A stretch of 49,921 bases of DNA from Nitrospinaceae bacterium (lineage in GTDB: Bacteria; Nitrospinota; Nitrospinia; Nitrospinales; VA-1), in NCBI GenBank assembly GCA_029261455.1, contig JAJDBH010000152.1:1-49921 (forward strand), written 5' to 3'. Position numbers and translations under genes: made by a program. Under the pieces are notes generated by a model. That model made no database searches and had not been told where the DNA came from. It saw only the letters and a list, made by a program, of their open reading frames with translations. Shown here in pieces: positions 1-9,582 of this stretch; positions within the stretch are counted from its first letter, which is position 1, and each line of letters starts with the position of its first letter.

Positions 1-1578
1 TTTACCACCATTAAGGTCAATTTTATAACCCTGATTTTAGGGATGTCTTTTGCTTTGGTGATTGGTTATGCCATTGGATATTTTTTGCGCAAAATGTTTA
101 CTGAATACCAGATTAAGGAAGCAGAGGAGCGTAAAAAGAAAATTATTCATGAAGCGGAGCAAGAAGTTGCGAGCAAGCTGAAGACTGGAGAGATTGAAGC
201 GCGTGAAAAATCTTTGGTGGTAAAAGCTGAACTTGAAAAAGAAATGAAAGGGGAGCGGGAAAGGCTACGTAGTCTGGAAAGCGAACTGGAAAGAAAAGAT
301 AGGGGGCTCAGAGCCGAAAGCCAGAAATTTGAGACCAGAGAAAAAAATATTGAAGAACAAAGCAACAAGGTCGTCGTTAAGGAGAAAGAGGTTGCGGAGC
401 AAAAACTGGAGTACCAGAAGCTTGTTCAGGAGGAGCTGAAAAAGCTTGAGGTGATTGGTTCATACACTGCTGTTAAGGCACGGGAAGAGGTCAAAAATAA
501 GATCCTTGATGAAGCCAAGATGGACGCAGCGCGTGAAGTGAAAAAAATTGAGGAGAATGTTAAAAAGAGCGCCGATGAACAAGCCTGCAGACTCATAACC
601 ATGGCTGTCCAGAGGCTCGCCTCAGACCATGTAGCAGAAACCACTGTCTCGGTGGTGGAGCTTCCGAGCGATGATATTAAAGGAAGGATCATTGGCCGGG
701 AGGGAAGAAATATCCGTGCATTGGAACAGGCTACCGGAATCGATTTGATTATAGATGATACCCCTGGTGCGGTTGTGTTGTCGGGGTTTGACCCCATTAG
801 AAGGGAAGTAGCCCGCCGTTCTTTGGAAAAACTGACCCTCGACGGGCGGATTCATCCTGGTCGTATTGAGGATGTTGTCAATAAATGTAAGAAGGAAGTC
901 ACACAGCAGATTCAGGAAGCCGGTGAACAGGCTGTTTTAAACGTTGGCATCGATAACCTTCATCCTGAAATGGTCAAATTATTGGGACGGCTTAAATATC
1001 GGACGAGTTACACTCAGAACGTTCTTGAGCATGTGCAGGAAGTAGCTTTTGTATGTGGGGCCATTGCCGGAGAGCTGGGTTTGAATGTGGCTCTGGCTAA
1101 ACGGGCAGGGTTGCTGCACGATATCGGCAAGGCTATCGATCATCAGACAGATGGGACGCACACTCAATTGGGAGTTGATATAGCAAAACGCTATAACGAA
1201 CATCCTTTTGTCATCAACTCGATTGCTGCCCACCATGAAGATGAAGAGGCTGAATCTCCTTATGCTGTCCTAGTGGCGGCGGGAGATACCATTTCAGCTT
1301 CCCGGCCTGGGGCTCGTAGGGAAATGCTGGAAACCTATATCAAGCGTATGACCCAACTGGAAGAAATTGGTGACTCATTTAAAGGGGTGCAAAAAACCTT
1401 TGCCATTCAGGCGGGACGTGAGGTGCGAATCATTGTTATGCCTGCAGGTGCGAATGATCAAGAGGCCAACATTTTGGCCAGAGATGTGGCGAAGAGAATT
1501 GAAAAAGAGGTGACCTATCCGGGAGAAATAAAAGTCACGGTAGTTCGTGAAACCCGGTTTACAGAGTTTGCCCGCTAA
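1..1578 (+). CDS. rny: Ribonuclease Y, 5'-truncated by window edge
   Basis: Membrane-anchored endoribonuclease that starts mRNA turnover. The reading frame is open from base 1 with no stop before the ATG at 43, so the true start probably lies just outside the window. The first visible residues form a hydrophobic anchor (about codons 7-30). A long charged coiled coil follows (to about 560). Then comes a KH RNA-binding domain with the [15 protein letters not shown] signature near 684, and an HD phosphohydrolase domain with [10 protein letters not shown] near 1110. The C-terminus ends in the usual family region. The size fits the roughly 520-residue family. Identity is secure from domain order and motifs; only the first few residues are missing. 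Confidence 0.97.
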   Translation, partial: FTTIKVNFITLILGMSFALVIGYAIGYFLRKMFTEYQIKEAEERKKKIIHEAEQEVASKLKTGEIEAREKSLVVKAELEKEMKGERERLRSLESELERKDRGLRAESQKFETREKNIEEQSNKVVVKEKEVAEQKLEYQKLVQEELKKLEVIGSYTAVKAREEVKNKILDEAKMDAAREVKKIEENVKKSADEQACRLITMAVQRLASDHVAETTVSVVELPSDDIKGRIIGREGRNIRALEQATGIDLIIDDTPGAVVLSGFDPIRREVARRSLEKLTLDGRIHPGRIEDVVNKCKKEVTQQIQEAGEQAVLNVGIDNLHPEMVKLLGRLKYRTSYTQNVLEHVQEVAFVCGAIAGELGLNVALAKRAGLLHDIGKAIDHQTDGTHTQLGVDIAKRYNEHPFVINSIAAHHEDEEAESPYAVLVAAGDTISASRPGARREMLETYIKRMTQLEEIGDSFKGVQKTFAIQAGREVRIIVMPAGANDQEANILARDVAKRIEKEVTYPGEIKVTVVRETRFTEFAR

Positions 1579-1607
1579 TGAAGATTTTTGTGTAGCCTAC
1601 CAGACTA

Positions 1608-1629
1608 AGCCCGGAATAGTTTCCGGGTT
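1608..1629 (+). terminator. Hairpin after rny
   Basis: A 9-bp stem (AGCCCGGAA pairing with TTCCGGGTT, one G-T pair) closes a 4-base loop, 30 bases after the rny stop. No T-run follows, so it is not a textbook intrinsic terminator. It could be a processing or stabilising hairpin between rny and lysS. Confidence 0.35.
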
Positions 1630-1683
1630 CACTGCCCCGGGTTTCCCGGAGCTTCTCCAAAACGTAAATAGAATAGATATCGC

Positions 1684-3195
1684 ATGGAAGACTTAGGACA
1701 ACTGGTTAAACTCAGACGTGAAAAACTCGATGAACTTCGTGGTATGGGGATCTCTCCATACATCAACCGATTTCATATAAATACCACCTTGTCTGAACTG
1801 GTGGAAAAATATTCGGAAAAATCTAAAGAAGAGTTGGATGAGAAAAGCTCGGAATACATAACTGCAGGGCGCATGATGAGTCGGCGTAAGCATGGCAAGA
1901 CCACGTTTGTGAATATCAAGGACGCGTCTGGAGATATTCAGGTTTTTATCAATAAGACTGCTCTAGGTGAAACTGCTTACGAAATATTTGGCAAGTTTGA
2001 TGTTGGGGATATTGTTGGTATTGAGGGTAGAATTTCAAAAACCAAAACGGGTGAGTTGACTCTGTTCGCCAGTAAGGTGACCCTGCTTTCCAAGTCACTG
2101 CTTCCTCTTCCTGAAAAGTGGCATGGGCTTAAGGATGTTGAGCTTCGCTACCGGCAACGCTATGTAGACCTGATCGTTAATCCGGAAGTGAAAAAAGTTT
2201 TCATTGCCAGAAGCCGCATGATTCAAGCGTTGCGCGATTTTCTGAACGAACGCCAGTACCTGGAAGTGGAGACCCCGATGATGCAGTCGATACCGGGAGG
2301 AGCCACAGCAAAACCCTTCAAGACTCACCACAACGCGCTGGATATGGAGTTGTTTCTTCGTGTGGCTCCCGAGTTGTACCTGAAAAGGTTGGTGGTGGGA
2401 GGCATTGAAAGAGTTTATGAAATCAATAGGAATTTCAGGAATGAGGGAATCTCTACCGAGCATAACCCTGAATTTACTATGGTTGAGTTTTACACGGCCT
2501 ACGCTGACTACAATGACTTGATGGACTTGACGGAAGAATTATTTCGGTATCTTTGCGATCGGGTATTTCCTGAAAACAATTACCAGTTTCCTTATACTTC
2601 GCAAGAAGGAGGAGAAACCCGAGAAGTAATGATAGATTTTTCCCAGCCGTTCAAGCGTTGTACATTCCGACAGTCGCTGATAGATATTGGTGGAGTGGAT
2701 GAGAAGGTTCTTGATGATCCGCAAAAAACAGTTGAATTTGCTTTGGAGAATAAGGTTTCTATCGAGAAGAAAGATCATCATGTGAAAATTTTGGCTAAAC
2801 TGTTTGATCACTTTGTTGAACCCAAGCTTGTTCAGCCGGTGTTCATCACTGATTATCCGATTGAACTCTCACCGCTCTCCAAGAAAAAAGAAGATGACCC
2901 GAGTCTGGTGGAACGATTTGAGTTGTTCATTGGCAGAAAAGAAATTGCTAATGCCTACACGGAGTTGAATGATCCGATAGACCAGAAACAAAGATTTGAA
3001 GAACAAGTCGTAGAACGCCAGGCGGGCGATGAAGAAGCCCATTGGATGGACCACGACTTTATCCGCGCTCTGGAATATGGCATGCCTCCCACGGCTGGGG
3101 AAGGTATAGGGATTGACCGATTGGTCATGTTGTTGACCAATAGCCCGTCCATAAGAGATGTTATTCTTTTCCCGCAATTGAAAAAAGAGTCCTGA
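1684..3195 (+). CDS. lysS: Lysyl-tRNA synthetase, class II
   Basis: Charges tRNA-Lys with lysine using ATP, in the cytoplasm. 503 residues, the usual bacterial length. The N-terminal OB-fold anticodon-binding domain is visible ([14 protein letters not shown] onward, about residues 60-150). The class II core follows with motif 1 (YLEVETPMM), motif 2 ([20 protein letters not shown]) and motif 3 ([20 protein letters not shown]). The start is the ATG at 1684, about 100 bases after rny. The next gene (lolC/E) starts 41 bases downstream on the same strand, so lysS may head the lysS-lolC-lolD-lpxD group. Nothing is unusual in the sequence. Confidence 0.98.
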   Translation: MEDLGQLVKLRREKLDELRGMGISPYINRFHINTTLSELVEKYSEKSKEELDEKSSEYITAGRMMSRRKHGKTTFVNIKDASGDIQVFINKTALGETAYEIFGKFDVGDIVGIEGRISKTKTGELTLFASKVTLLSKSLLPLPEKWHGLKDVELRYRQRYVDLIVNPEVKKVFIARSRMIQALRDFLNERQYLEVETPMMQSIPGGATAKPFKTHHNALDMELFLRVAPELYLKRLVVGGIERVYEINRNFRNEGISTEHNPEFTMVEFYTAYADYNDLMDLTEELFRYLCDRVFPENNYQFPYTSQEGGETREVMIDFSQPFKRCTFRQSLIDIGGVDEKVLDDPQKTVEFALENKVSIEKKDHHVKILAKLFDHFVEPKLVQPVFITDYPIELSPLSKKKEDDPSLVERFELFIGRKEIANAYTELNDPIDQKQRFEEQVVERQAGDEEAHWMDHDFIRALEYGMPPTAGEGIGIDRLVMLLTNSPSIRDVILFPQLKKES

Positions 3196-3236
3196 TTCGG
3201 GAAAGCAAACCGGTCATTTATTGTTTCGTTCCTGAT

Positions 3237-4505
3237 ATGTCCTACGAACTTTTCGTTAGCTTGCGCCATCTCAAGGCCAAGCGAACCCAAAAATTTATTT
3301 CGCTCAATACCTGGATTTCCGTTGGTGGGGTTGCCCTCGGTGTCATGGCTTTGATTGTGGTTATTGCTGTCATGTCTGGTTTTGGTAAAGACTTGCGGGA
3401 TAAGATACTGGGAACCAACAGTCATGTTGTGGTCACCAATATTTCCCGGACTGGAATGGATGATTACGAAGCCATCATTAAAAAAATAACACAGACCGAC
3501 GGTGTGAATGCAGCGGCTCCATTTATCCTGAGTCAGGTGATGCTGACATATGGGAGCAATAGCTCCGGGGTTGTGGTTCGGGGAGTAGACCCTGAGCGAG
3601 AGGCTGGAGTTTCTGATCTGGAGAAAAACCTGGTGCAGGGTAGTCTTAAAATGCTTGAAGACCCGGAAACCATTTCAGGGAAACCACGCCGGGATGGAAT
3701 CATTCTGGGGAAAGAATTGGCGCACCGGTTAGGATTGCAACGAGATGATGCTGTGTCGATGATTTCTCCCGCATCAAGAGTGACGCCTATGGGTTTGATT
3801 CCAAAAATAAAATTGTTTCGGGTGGTGGGATTTTTTGAGTCGGGAATGTTTGAGTACGATTCCAATTTGGCTTTTATTTCCATGCATGCGGCACAAAAAT
3901 TTTTCTCGATGAAGGGGAAGGTCAGTGGTATTGAGATCCAGGTGAAAGATATCGAGAGAGCAGATCAGGTGGCTAAAGAAATTCAAGATAGCCTGGGGTT
4001 TCCTTATTACGCAAGAGACTGGATGCGGATGAATAAAAATTTATTTTCTGCCTTGCGTCTGGAAAAAGTTGTGATGTTCATCATATTGATCCTGATCATT
4101 CTAGTAGCTGCCTTTAATATTGTCAGCACCTTGTTCATGGTGGTCATGGAAAAGAGTAAAGAAATTGCTATTCTGAAATCCATGGGGGCTTCCCGATCCA
4201 GCATCATGAAAATTTTCAGCTTTCAGGGCTTGATTATTGGGATTACTGGGACAGCGATAGGTTGTGTTGGCGGTTTTACTATTGTGCCGAACCTGAATGA
4301 GATTGTCGGTTTCATTGAAACTGTTTTTGGTATCACGGCTTTCCCCAGCGATGTGTATTATCTGGATAAGCTCCCCTCGGAAATTGAGTATCTCGATTCC
4401 TTTCTCATCGTTATTTTTTCTATTGTCATTTGTTTTTTGGCCTCACTGTATCCGGCCTGGAGAGCTTCCCGAATGGACCCTGTGGAAGGTCTACGTTATG
4501 AGTGA
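3237..4505 (+). CDS. lolC: Lipoprotein-releasing ABC transporter permease (LolC/LolE family)
   Basis: Inner-membrane permease that extracts mature outer-membrane lipoproteins and hands them to LolA. 422 residues with the family layout: one N-terminal membrane helix (about 25-47), a large periplasmic MacB-type domain, then three C-terminal FtsX-type helices (about 277-303, 320-345, 380-402). The C-terminal PAWRASRMDPVEGLRYE is typical of LolC/E. The last bases overlap lolD. Only one permease gene is present, so the transporter may be a homodimer of a combined LolCE/LolF-type subunit; this is inferred from the single gene here. Several lipobox proteins in the window would be its cargo. Confidence 0.93.
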   Translation: MSYELFVSLRHLKAKRTQKFISLNTWISVGGVALGVMALIVVIAVMSGFGKDLRDKILGTNSHVVVTNISRTGMDDYEAIIKKITQTDGVNAAAPFILSQVMLTYGSNSSGVVVRGVDPEREAGVSDLEKNLVQGSLKMLEDPETISGKPRRDGIILGKELAHRLGLQRDDAVSMISPASRVTPMGLIPKIKLFRVVGFFESGMFEYDSNLAFISMHAAQKFFSMKGKVSGIEIQVKDIERADQVAKEIQDSLGFPYYARDWMRMNKNLFSALRLEKVVMFIILILIILVAAFNIVSTLFMVVMEKSKEIAILKSMGASRSSIMKIFSFQGLIIGITGTAIGCVGGFTIVPNLNEIVGFIETVFGITAFPSDVYYLDKLPSEIEYLDSFLIVIFSIVICFLASLYPAWRASRMDPVEGLRYE

Positions 4506-5223
4506 TTTGATTTCCGAAACACCAGAACAAATATGCCTGATCGAAGCAGTTGGTGTCGATAAAAGTTATTCGACAAAACGCGAGGTGATTCATGTTCTCG
4601 ATCAAATGAGCCTTAAGGTTATGTCGGGGGAAGTGCTGGGGATTGTTGGCGCGTCCGGGGTGGGCAAGAGTACCCTTCTTCATGTTCTTGGAGGACTTGA
4701 TAAGCCATTAACGGGAAGCGTTTTGTTTCAAGGAACAGATATTTATAAACAGTCCAACGGTTATTTAGAAAACTTCCGCAATACCCATATTGGTTTTGTA
4801 TTCCAGTTTTTCAACTTGCTGCCCGACTTTACCGCTTTGGAAAATGCTATGTTTCCAGCCCTCATCCGCAATCAGGACAAGCGTTTGGCTAAAGAGCGGG
4901 CTGAGTATTTGTTATGCGAAGTGGGCATGAAGGATCGCATGCACCATAAGCCGGGCGAATTGTCGGGAGGCGAAAGCCAACGCGTGGCTCTTGCGAGAGG
5001 GCTTGTCAATCAGCCCGACCTGCTTTTAGCCGATGAGCCAACGGGAAACCTGGACTATCATGCCAGCGATCAATTGATAGAATTGATCCGAAAATTGAAT
5101 GAGGAATTTAATCAGACTTTTGTGATTGTCACGCATAGTCAGAGAGTCGCCAAGAAGCTGGACCGGGTGATGGAACTGGTCGATGGGAAAGTTGGCCTCA
5201 CCAGTCAAAACCTGATCATTTAA
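4498..5223 (+). CDS. lolD: Lipoprotein-releasing ABC transporter ATP-binding protein LolD
   Basis: ATPase partner of the preceding permease. 241 residues from the ATG at 4498, which overlaps the permease stop by 8 bases. The frame is open further upstream, but that part lies inside lolC/E and gives no family similarity, so the overlapping ATG is preferred. Walker A is GASGVGKSTLL, the signature is LSGGESQRVALARGL, Walker B is LLLADEPTGNLD and the H-loop is VIVTHS. The overlap implies translational coupling of the two subunits. Related MacB-type ATPases look similar, but the neighbouring gene makes LolD the best name. Confidence 0.93.
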   Translation: MSDLISETPEQICLIEAVGVDKSYSTKREVIHVLDQMSLKVMSGEVLGIVGASGVGKSTLLHVLGGLDKPLTGSVLFQGTDIYKQSNGYLENFRNTHIGFVFQFFNLLPDFTALENAMFPALIRNQDKRLAKERAEYLLCEVGMKDRMHHKPGELSGGESQRVALARGLVNQPDLLLADEPTGNLDYHASDQLIELIRKLNEEFNQTFVIVTHSQRVAKKLDRVMELVDGKVGLTSQNLII

Positions 5224-5262
5224 AAGTCGTATTAAGAATTGAATTTTATAGAAGGGGAAGCC

Positions 5263-6291
5263 ATGAAGCTGGAAAAGGTTGCTGAATTGGTTGACGGAAA
5301 ATTAATAGGCGATGGCTCACTTGAGATATCTGGACTTCGAGGTATTGAGCAGGCCGGGGAAGGGCATGTCACTTTCCTCAGCAAAAAAAAGTTTGTTGAT
5401 GTCTTGAACCGTTCTCAAACTTCCGCTGTGTTGGTGAAGGAAGAGGTAGACACCCACGTTTGCCAGATTATTGTTGCCAGCCCCGAACTTGCCTTTGCAC
5501 GTTTGCTGAGAGAATTTCACCCTGAATCACGACCCATGCCGGGTGTGCATGACCGGGCGATGATTGGCAAGAATGTTAAACTTGGCGAACAGGTCACTTT
5601 GTCTGCAGGAGTTTACATTGGGGATAATGTGGAAATCGCAGATCATGCACATTTATATCCAGGAGTGGTCGTTGGTGATCGATGTCGGATTGGGAGTCAT
5701 TCCACCTTGTATCCAAATGTCACGCTTTACCGGGATACAGAACTGGGGTGCCGGGTGATCCTTCATGCTGGAGTGGTGATTGGGGCGGATGGTTTTGGCT
5801 ATACCCTAGATGAAAAAGGAGCGCATTATAAAATCAGCCAGATCGGCCGAGTTGTGATTGAGGACGATGTCGAGATTGGGGCAAACAGTTGTGTAGATCG
5901 AGCTGCCATGGGTACCACATTAATCAAACAAGGAACAAAAATAGATAACCTGGTTCAGGTGGCTCACAATTGTACAGTGGGAGAACACTCTATTCTGGTT
6001 GCACAGGTGGGACTGGCGGGAAGCTGTACTCTGGGTCATCATGTGGTGCTTGCGGGGCAGGTGGGTGTTGCCGATCATGTTACGCTTGGAGATCAGGTTA
6101 CCCTCACGGCCCGTTCGGCTGCCTTACGCAATATTGAAAGCAATAAGGTCTATGGGGGTAGTCCTGCTGTTCCTCTGGGCGAGTGGAAAAAATATGTGAC
6201 CGTTTTGCCAAAACTTCCTGATCTGGCCCGTAAAGTTCGTGATCTTGAAGCTCGATTAAATGAAATTGAAAACAACCCGCCTTCCCGTTAG
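5263..6291 (+). CDS. lpxD: UDP-3-O-(3-hydroxyacyl)glucosamine N-acyltransferase LpxD
   Basis: Adds the second acyl chain, from acyl-ACP, in lipid A biosynthesis. 342 residues from the ATG at 5263, which has a purine-rich site (GAAGGGGAAG) just before it; an upstream TTG at 5239 lacks one. An N-terminal uridine-binding domain (about 1-100) is followed by left-handed beta-helix hexapeptide repeats (about 100-300) and a C-terminal helix. The active-site segment VAHNCTVGEHS contains the catalytic His of the family, and DGFGY and QIGRVVI are typical. It sits 39 bases after lolD. The usual partners fabZ and lpxA are not adjacent, so this copy is detached from the common lipid A cluster. Confidence 0.96.
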   Translation: MKLEKVAELVDGKLIGDGSLEISGLRGIEQAGEGHVTFLSKKKFVDVLNRSQTSAVLVKEEVDTHVCQIIVASPELAFARLLREFHPESRPMPGVHDRAMIGKNVKLGEQVTLSAGVYIGDNVEIADHAHLYPGVVVGDRCRIGSHSTLYPNVTLYRDTELGCRVILHAGVVIGADGFGYTLDEKGAHYKISQIGRVVIEDDVEIGANSCVDRAAMGTTLIKQGTKIDNLVQVAHNCTVGEHSILVAQVGLAGSCTLGHHVVLAGQVGVADHVTLGDQVTLTARSAALRNIESNKVYGGSPAVPLGEWKKYVTVLPKLPDLARKVRDLEARLNEIENNPPSR

Positions 6292-6351
6292 AATATTCAT
6301 ATCAACATTATTTACAAAAATAATTAACACTGTTATTTGAAGTTATAGATT

Positions 6352-7419
6352 ATGTTTCTATTCCGCATGCGGGCTTTAGCCTTGGCCTTTTTGTATGTTT
6401 TTACTTTGGGGGCGGCTTCCGGGACGATGTCTGGAGCGGCTGTCGAGAAGTACATCCAGAAAAAACTTAAACGCAATGATAAGGTCCTCCGGATCAACGA
6501 AAAGAACCTGGGTGATTCGGGTTTGGCTATTTTAGCCCAATCTCCATTAGTCAATTCTGTAAAAACTCTGGTTTTATATAAGGTTCATATCAGTGATGAA
6601 GGTGTTCGTGCATTGGCTGAATCTCCTAACCTGAAAAACCTGCAAGCTCTGCATTTGGAGCATAACTTCATAACCGATAAGGGAGTGGAGATCATTTCCA
6701 ACTCCAGGACTTTTTCGAACCTGAAAACTCTCAACCTTTACCATAACCAGATAACTGATGAAGGTGCTAAGGCTATTGCGGATTCGGATACCCTGACTCA
6801 ATTGATGGAATTGAACCTGAATTATAATCTTATCAAAGGACCTGGGGCCATTGAACTCACGCGTTCAAAAAAATTGCGTCAGCTTCATAATATCCAACTG
6901 GCCTATAACCCTATTGAGAAAAACGGCAAACAGGCTTGGAAGCGTTTTCAGTTGATGCAATGGTTTAAAGATCTCCATCGTAATAATAAGTTGGGTCAGG
7001 TGGGGGAGGCGCTGATTGGGGACTTTGGAGTTATGGTATTGCTGGACTTTCCTTTTGTTTCGGAGTTGGAGACCTTGGATTTAAAAAATAATGGTCTGAC
7101 TGATGAGGCGGTGATTGCTCTATCGCAATCAAAAAGGTTGAAAAGTTTAGTGTCTTTGAATCTTTCCCAAAATAATATTACTGATGCAGGTGCTCAGGCA
7201 CTGGGGGAATCACTAAACCTTGAAAGATTAAAGACATTAAATTTAAACTTTAATCGTATCGGAGATGAAGGTGCTCGGGCGATAGCCGATTCTCCGAGTT
7301 TGGCGAATCTGGAATCCCTGAAACTGGGGCAGAATAAAATCGGCACTGAAGGAGCCCGAGCATTGAATAAATCTGAAAACCTTCAAAACCTGACTCATCC
7401 CATCTTTGGTTTCTACTGA
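6352..7419 (+). CDS. Secreted leucine-rich-repeat protein (ribonuclease-inhibitor type)
   Basis: 355 residues. The N-terminus has a signal-peptide-like stretch (MRALALAFLYVFTLGAAS, residues 6-23), so export is predicted. The rest is built from about nine repeats of roughly 24-28 residues of the form LxxLxLxxNxITDEGAxAIAxSxxL, in two blocks (about residues 50-200 and 225-350). They are separated by a non-repeat stretch near residues 195-220. This type of repeat forms a curved protein-binding scaffold. The final repeat breaks off after its first strand (ending IFGFY). I saw no continuation of the repeat after the stop. No catalytic domain is visible; the binding partner is unknown. Confidence 0.85.
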   Translation: MFLFRMRALALAFLYVFTLGAASGTMSGAAVEKYIQKKLKRNDKVLRINEKNLGDSGLAILAQSPLVNSVKTLVLYKVHISDEGVRALAESPNLKNLQALHLEHNFITDKGVEIISNSRTFSNLKTLNLYHNQITDEGAKAIADSDTLTQLMELNLNYNLIKGPGAIELTRSKKLRQLHNIQLAYNPIEKNGKQAWKRFQLMQWFKDLHRNNKLGQVGEALIGDFGVMVLLDFPFVSELETLDLKNNGLTDEAVIALSQSKRLKSLVSLNLSQNNITDAGAQALGESLNLERLKTLNLNFNRIGDEGARAIADSPSLANLESLKLGQNKIGTEGARALNKSENLQNLTHPIFGFY

Positions 7420-7535
7420 TATTTCCATGATGCTTTGAGTGCTCTCTCCTAAATTTGGAGATGGTGGATGGAAGCAAACTCCTGTTTATGTTAAAATATT
7501 GAAAGTAAATCCCTTAACTAAAGTTTCATTTTAAT

Positions 7536-8504
7536 ATGGTACAGATACTAGATTTTGAGCGCGAGATTTTTGCTTTGGAGACCCAGATCCATGATTTGGT
7601 TTCCATGTCTCATATGTATGACAGTGTTGGCGATATCACTCATGAGATCGCAAAACTCAAGAAAAAGCTACGCCGAATGAAGCATGATGTGTATTCCAAC
7701 CTGAAAGGGTGGGATAAAACCCTGGTGGCGAGGCATCCTGACAGGCCCTATACGCTGGATTATTTAAATATGATCTTTGACGGATTTTTTGAGCTCCACG
7801 GCGATCGCCATGGAGGCTACGGCCCTTCCATTGTTTCCGGGCTGGCAAGGTTTGCTGGCCGGTCGGTGATGGTTGTTGGGCACCAGAAAGGGAGAGAGAA
7901 CAAAGAGAAAATAAAGCGAAACTTTGGCATGTCCCAACCAGCGGGATATAGAAAGGCCCTTCGATTAATGCGAATGGCGGAAAAATTTAATATGCCCGTG
8001 ATCACCTTTATTGATACACCAGGAGCTTACCCTGGTGTAGATGCAGAAGAAAAGGGGCAGTCCGAAGCGATAGCCACCAATATGTTCAGCATCATCCAAT
8101 TGCAGGTTCCCATTATTTGTGTCGTGATCGGGGAGGGAGGGTCCGGTGGGGCTTTGGCGATTGGGGTCGGCGATCATATTATGATGATGGAGCATTCAGT
8201 ATATTCTGTAATCTCACCCGAGGGTTGTGCCTCTATTCTTTGGGGTGACAAAGGCAAAATCTCTCAGGCGGCTGATGCTTTGTGCATTACAGCGAATGAA
8301 CTTTTGAAGTTTAAGGTTATTGATGAAATTATTCGTGAACCTCTTGGCGGTGCTCATCGGAATCATAAACAGGCCGCTATTCGCTTGAAAAAATCTCTTA
8401 GAAAAAACCTTGAACGTTTGACTGAGATTCCTTTGAACGATTTGGTCCGATTACGAGAACAAAAATTCCGCGAAATGGGGAAAGTTGTCGAGGAGGGAGC
8501 TTGA
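7536..8504 (+). CDS. accA: Acetyl-CoA carboxylase carboxyltransferase subunit alpha
   Basis: With AccD, transfers the carboxyl group from carboxybiotin to acetyl-CoA, the first step of fatty acid synthesis. 322 residues, matching the usual AccA length. The N-terminal helical segment begins LDFEREIFALETQI. The carboxyltransferase core carries GRENKEKIKRNFGM, the FIDTPGAYPGVDAEE loop, GEGGSGGALAIGVGD and SPEGCASILW. The start ATG at 7536 fits the family N-terminus. accD is not in the window, as is common. A T-rich stretch follows the stop near 8521, but I could not build a convincing terminator stem. Confidence 0.97.
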   Translation: MVQILDFEREIFALETQIHDLVSMSHMYDSVGDITHEIAKLKKKLRRMKHDVYSNLKGWDKTLVARHPDRPYTLDYLNMIFDGFFELHGDRHGGYGPSIVSGLARFAGRSVMVVGHQKGRENKEKIKRNFGMSQPAGYRKALRLMRMAEKFNMPVITFIDTPGAYPGVDAEEKGQSEAIATNMFSIIQLQVPIICVVIGEGGSGGALAIGVGDHIMMMEHSVYSVISPEGCASILWGDKGKISQAADALCITANELLKFKVIDEIIREPLGGAHRNHKQAAIRLKKSLRKNLERLTEIPLNDLVRLREQKFREMGKVVEEGA

Positions 8505-8568
8505 GAACTTTTTAAACCCGGTTTTTTTTGTTAATTTATATTACATTCATAATCTAAGTGAGTTTATG

Positions 8569-8597
8569 TTGACAGATATATCCCTCATCCTTACTAT
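8569..8597 (+). promoter_or_regulatory. Sigma-70-type promoter for the HDOD gene
   Basis: TTGACA (8569-8574) and TACTAT (8592-8597) are separated by 17 bases. The predicted transcription start near 8604 lies downstream of the first possible start codon (GTG 8601), which argues for a later translation start in the following gene. Confidence 0.55.
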
Positions 8598-8687
8598 GGT
8601 TTGTGTACCTATTTCCTTTGTCAAGCTTGCAAAAACTGGAGATTCAAGGCTTTGAATGAAAATCAGTATAGCTTTAACCATGTTAAT

Positions 8688-9530
8688 ATGGAGAGCTTGA
8701 TCGAAACTGATCCCCGATTAGCTTCACTTCCTGCTGTTTATTATGAATTCAGACGTGCTGTTCAAGCTCAAGACATTGACTTTGAGGAGGTAGAGCAAAT
8801 AATATTAAAAGATTCACATCTCATAATTCGCCTTCTAAAAATAGTCAATAGTGCTTTTTATTCATTCTCATCGAAAATTGAAACTATTTCTCACGCAATT
8901 AGTGTGATTGGAACGGAGCAGTTGGGTTATCTTGTTCTTTCGACAGCGATAATGGATAAATTTAGTGGAATTCCGCAAGATGTTATAGATATGGACTCGT
9001 ATTGGCGGCATAGTATTGCCTGCGGTCTGGTTTCTAAAAAACTGGCTGAGTATAAAGGGGAGTCGAATTCGGAAAAATACTTTATGTTTGGCATGCTTCA
9101 CGATATTGGGCGTTTGATCATGTGCATGAACATACCCAAACGGAACTTGGAAGTCCTCAATCGAAGCAATTCTGACAACAGGGCAGTGTTCCTGATAGAG
9201 AGGGAAGAACTGGGGTTTGATCATGCGCAACTTGGTGGGGCTTTATTGAGAAAATGGAAGCTTCCTAAAATACATCAGGAAGTGGTGGCGTTTCATCATG
9301 ACCCGAGCGGTGCGCTCCTCTTTCCATCTGAGGTGGCTCATTGCCATTTGGCAGATATCATTGCCAATACTTTAAAACTGGGTTGTAGTGGCGAAAGTGC
9401 GATTGTTCCTGAAATCGATGAGCACGCTTGGGCCATGGCCCGCCCTCCTCAAAGTATCAGCATGGCGGTTATACAGGATGAGGTTGAGGAGGTTTTTGAA
9501 GAAACGGCTAGAGTTTTTCTGTCTCACTAA
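8688..9530 (+). CDS. HDOD-domain signalling protein
   Basis: HDOD domains are relatives of HD phosphohydrolases found in bacterial signalling and motility regulators, usually with no proven catalysis. 280 residues from the ATG at 8688. The frame is open back to a GTG at 8601 and a TTG at 8652, but the promoter upstream excludes the GTG, and the family N-terminus (ESLIETDPRLASLPAVYYEF) begins at 8688. The TTG remains possible. The domain body contains LRLLKIVNSAFYSF-like sequence, an altered HD motif (MLHDIGRLIM) and AFHHDP, so more of the HD metal site survives than in many HDOD proteins. It is a stand-alone gene with its own promoter. Confidence 0.88.
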   Translation: MESLIETDPRLASLPAVYYEFRRAVQAQDIDFEEVEQIILKDSHLIIRLLKIVNSAFYSFSSKIETISHAISVIGTEQLGYLVLSTAIMDKFSGIPQDVIDMDSYWRHSIACGLVSKKLAEYKGESNSEKYFMFGMLHDIGRLIMCMNIPKRNLEVLNRSNSDNRAVFLIEREELGFDHAQLGGALLRKWKLPKIHQEVVAFHHDPSGALLFPSEVAHCHLADIIANTLKLGCSGESAIVPEIDEHAWAMARPPQSISMAVIQDEVEEVFEETARVFLSH

Positions 9531-9582
9531 TTTGAAAGCTAAATTGAGACAAAGCAAGTTTCTATAGTTCGTTATCATGGAG

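Noticed and set aside
4297-4497. Upstream extension of lolD
   Set aside because: Lies wholly inside lolC/E in another frame and has no ATPase-family similarity; the overlapping ATG at 4498 explains the gene.
8501-8535. Terminator after accA
   Set aside because: There is a T-run near 8521-8529 but no stable stem with a workable loop in front of it.
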